In this document: positions 15,877 through 17,269 of the stretch, one piece after another
How the letters are laid out: the number at the start of each line of letters is the position of its first letter
Position numbering within the stretch: the stretch's first letter is position 1
Origin: JAALKW01 sp033791145
GTDB taxonomy: Bacteria; Pseudomonadota; Gammaproteobacteria; Legionellales; Legionellaceae
Assembly (NCBI GenBank): GCA_033791145.1
Contig: JASJHH010000132.1
Location: 1-17,269, forward strand
Reading direction: 5' to 3'
DNA length: 17,269 nucleotides
Notes under the pieces: model-generated
Databases searched by the model: none
What the model saw: the letters and a program-made list of their open reading frames with translations, nothing else
Told to the model about the DNA's origin: nothing
Position numbers and translations under genes: made by a program

Positions 15877-17006
15877 GGCGTTAATCCTTTTAGTTCTTTA
15901 GGTGGGAGTAAAACGTCTTTCACAGCACCTTCAAGTGCACGAATCGCTTCATCAATCATCGGCGTTAAGGAACGACGCCCCATAACTTGTTCTGCTCTCC
16001 AATGCGCAAAAATCCCGCCCACTTCTGAATAAGCTGTTTGTCGACCCACACTGTTCAGGATATACCATAACCGCCTATCAGTCGGTTTAAGCCATAAAAA
16101 TTCAACACTCGGTACAACGCCATCGTCACGTGAGGCGCTTAATAACTCAGCGATTACGGTTAATTGATAGGCATGTCGTTGAATAATATTTTGGACTGCT
16201 TCTGTATTTTCATATTTTTTGAGTGTCGGCCATGCGACCGAATAATCGGGCTTTCCATCGACATAGGTTTTATCCAGTGTTGCCAAAATTAATTCTGCAG
16301 CCTCGCGATCTCGATGCATGCGAGCCATAAAAACAGCTGATAGGGCACGTATTTGTGGCGAGCAATGTTCAAAACCATTCCAGTATGGCCCTAATTGTAA
16401 GGTAAATATACGCTTCGCATCTCCTCGCCGTATCCCGGCTGTCATTTCTTGGCCCGGTGTTGGATTATCTAGGAGCACATCTTCTTTACGTAATAATTTA
16501 TGTTTTCGAGCAAATTCCACGGGTGTCATCGCCATAGCCCATGGGCCTTTATTGACATCCGTTGCCACTAGATCAAGTTTTTTAACCGCAGGTACAATAC
16601 AGGGCCAATTGGCCTGCTCTTGTTGCTTCAGTGAATCCATACTATGCGTGCGTTTGAATTTTAACGTGACATTAGATTTATACAAAAAAACGGCTAAGAA
16701 AAGCAATGCTGCCACGACAGGATAACGCATATACTCCCCCACGCGAGTGGTTAGCGTTATCAAATCATCCCAACCTATTTCTGCGGGATTAACGGTTTGC
16801 ATCAAAACAACTTCTTGTTCTAATACCGCGTCATTTAATACAAACATCAATAATTTAGCTTGTGCAATATTAAGAAAAAAAACAAATGAAACGATATATT
16901 GATGTCCAAAATACCAAACTAAATAACCGGTTAAAAACAATAGGATAGTAATCCAAACCGGTGCAAGTGAGTTATCGCCTGATTGTTGCTGTTGTTGTCC
17001 GGCCAT
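15873..17006 (-). CDS. icmP: Dot/Icm coupling complex protein DotM (IcmP)
   Basis: Inner-membrane partner of DotL; its cytoplasmic domain in Legionella offers positively charged patches that recognise effectors with glutamate-rich C-termini. The 377 residues match the family. A short Gln run (4-8) opens the protein, then come hydrophobic helices at about 16-33, 37-57 and 96-109 and a cytoplasmic domain from about 115 to the end. That domain includes WAMAMTPVEFARKHKLL, a basic and family-typical stretch, and GGIFAHWRAEQVMGRR near the C-terminus, which is also basic. The ribosome binding site before the ATG is weak (only an A-rich stretch with AGAAAAA), which is unusual in this operon. An 89-bp gap with a hairpin separates it from icmQ; icmO follows with a 4-bp overlap. 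Confidence 0.96.
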   Translation of the reverse strand: MAGQQQQQSGDNSLAPVWITILLFLTGYLVWYFGHQYIVSFVFFLNIAQAKLLMFVLNDAVLEQEVVLMQTVNPAEIGWDDLITLTTRVGEYMRYPVVAALLFLAVFLYKSNVTLKFKRTHSMDSLKQQEQANWPCIVPAVKKLDLVATDVNKGPWAMAMTPVEFARKHKLLRKEDVLLDNPTPGQEMTAGIRRGDAKRIFTLQLGPYWNGFEHCSPQIRALSAVFMARMHRDREAAELILATLDKTYVDGKPDYSVAWPTLKKYENTEAVQNIIQRHAYQLTVIAELLSASRDDGVVPSVEFLWLKPTDRRLWYILNSVGRQTAYSEVGGIFAHWRAEQVMGRRSLTPMIDEAIRALEGAVKDVLLPPKELKGLTP

Positions 17007-17052
17007 ATGTTTTTCTACACTTAGAAAGCAATAGGATTGTTTTTGAGTATAT

Positions 17053-17082
17053 ACCCAGTTTCTTCTTGATGCGACTCTGGGT
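17053..17082 (+). terminator. Hairpin with T-tract between icmQ and icmP, oriented against the operon
   Basis: ACCCAG (17053-17058) pairs with CTGGGT (17077-17082) around an 18-base loop that can add two more pairs after a mismatch. On the + strand the stem runs straight into TTTTTATTT, like a weak intrinsic terminator for rightward transcription. On the - strand, the direction of the icm genes, no T-tract follows. It could stop antisense transcripts, or simply act as an RNA structure after icmQ. Confidence 0.4.
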
Positions 17083-17095
17083 TTTTATTTACTCA

Positions 17096-17269
17096 TTAAT
17101 CTTTAATTAATTTCCCTCGCATGTAAGTATACACGCTGTTTGCATGTACAAAACGTACAATTTGGTTCAACAACAAAGACTTATCTTTTAACGTCAGTAG
17201 CGCTGTACCTAAGCGATCTTTCGGCGTTCTGTCAGATGGCACTGGTAAAATATTACTTTTATTAATATA
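17096..17269 (-). CDS. icmQ: Dot/Icm protein IcmQ, C-terminal part (5' end outside window)
   Basis: The last 57 codons of an open frame that runs off the right edge; it is too short for a typical ORF cutoff. The translated tail includes YINKSNILPVPSDRTP, DRLGTALLTLKDKSLLLNQI and the closing YTYMRGKLIKD, with stop TAA at 17096-17098. IcmQ is a cytoplasmic Dot/Icm protein that in Legionella binds its chaperone IcmR, can interact with membranes, and has a C-terminal domain reported to bind NAD+. The identification rests on position, since icmQ directly precedes icmP in the Legionella operon, and on general resemblance of the tail; the sequence alone would be weaker. The start, and whether an icmR-type partner precedes it, cannot be seen here. 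Confidence 0.78.
   Translation of the reverse strand, partial: YINKSNILPVPSDRTPKDRLGTALLTLKDKSLLLNQIVRFVHANSVYTYMRGKLIKD

Overview
The window carries most of a Dot/Icm (type IVB) secretion operon next to the end of a methionine ABC importer operon. Gene content and order match the block icmQ-P-O-N-M-L-K-E-G-C-D-J-B known from Legionella pneumophila, and the product lengths are mostly close to those of that species. The DNA is AT-rich. Together these point to a gammaproteobacterium of the order Legionellales, probably host-associated. Two points argue against L. pneumophila itself: DotG is much shorter, and no tphA or icmF follows icmB. I cannot name the genus from the sequence alone.

Left part, + strand (1-1771): the 3' end of metN (ATPase with its C-terminal ligand-binding domain), then metI (permease) and metQ (substrate-binding lipoprotein). 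They are tightly packed, with a 23-bp overlap and then a 3-bp gap, and form a D/L-methionine importer. Next, also on the + strand (1823-3328), is a 501-residue protein that I do not recognise. It looks soluble, and its place beside the secretion operon makes it a candidate secreted effector. It ends tail-to-tail with icmB, with only 8 bp between the stop codons.

Right part, - strand (3337-17269), in transcription order from the right edge: icmQ (3' end only), icmP/dotM, icmO/dotL, icmN/dotK, icmM/dotJ, icmL/dotI, icmK/dotH, icmE/dotG, icmG/dotF, icmC/dotE, icmD/dotP, icmJ/dotN and icmB/dotO. The products cover most of the machine. DotH and DotK belong to the outer-membrane core and DotG is the trans-envelope channel. 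DotF, DotI, DotJ, DotE and DotP are inner-membrane components. DotL, DotM and DotN form the coupling complex that selects substrates, and DotO is the VirB4-like ATPase. Most junctions are 4-bp overlaps or gaps under 40 bp, as in one co-transcribed unit. The larger gaps are icmQ-icmP (89 bp, with a hairpin), icmO-icmN (84 bp, with a possible internal promoter) and icmC-icmD (49 bp, with a perfect 10-bp hairpin).

The most unusual features are a compact DotG with a cysteine-rich repeat domain, a 9-bp tandem repeat inside the DotK signal peptide, the unknown gene beside icmB, and the three hairpins. I saw no insertion sequence, tRNA, rRNA or CRISPR array, and no stretch above 100 bp lacks a gene.
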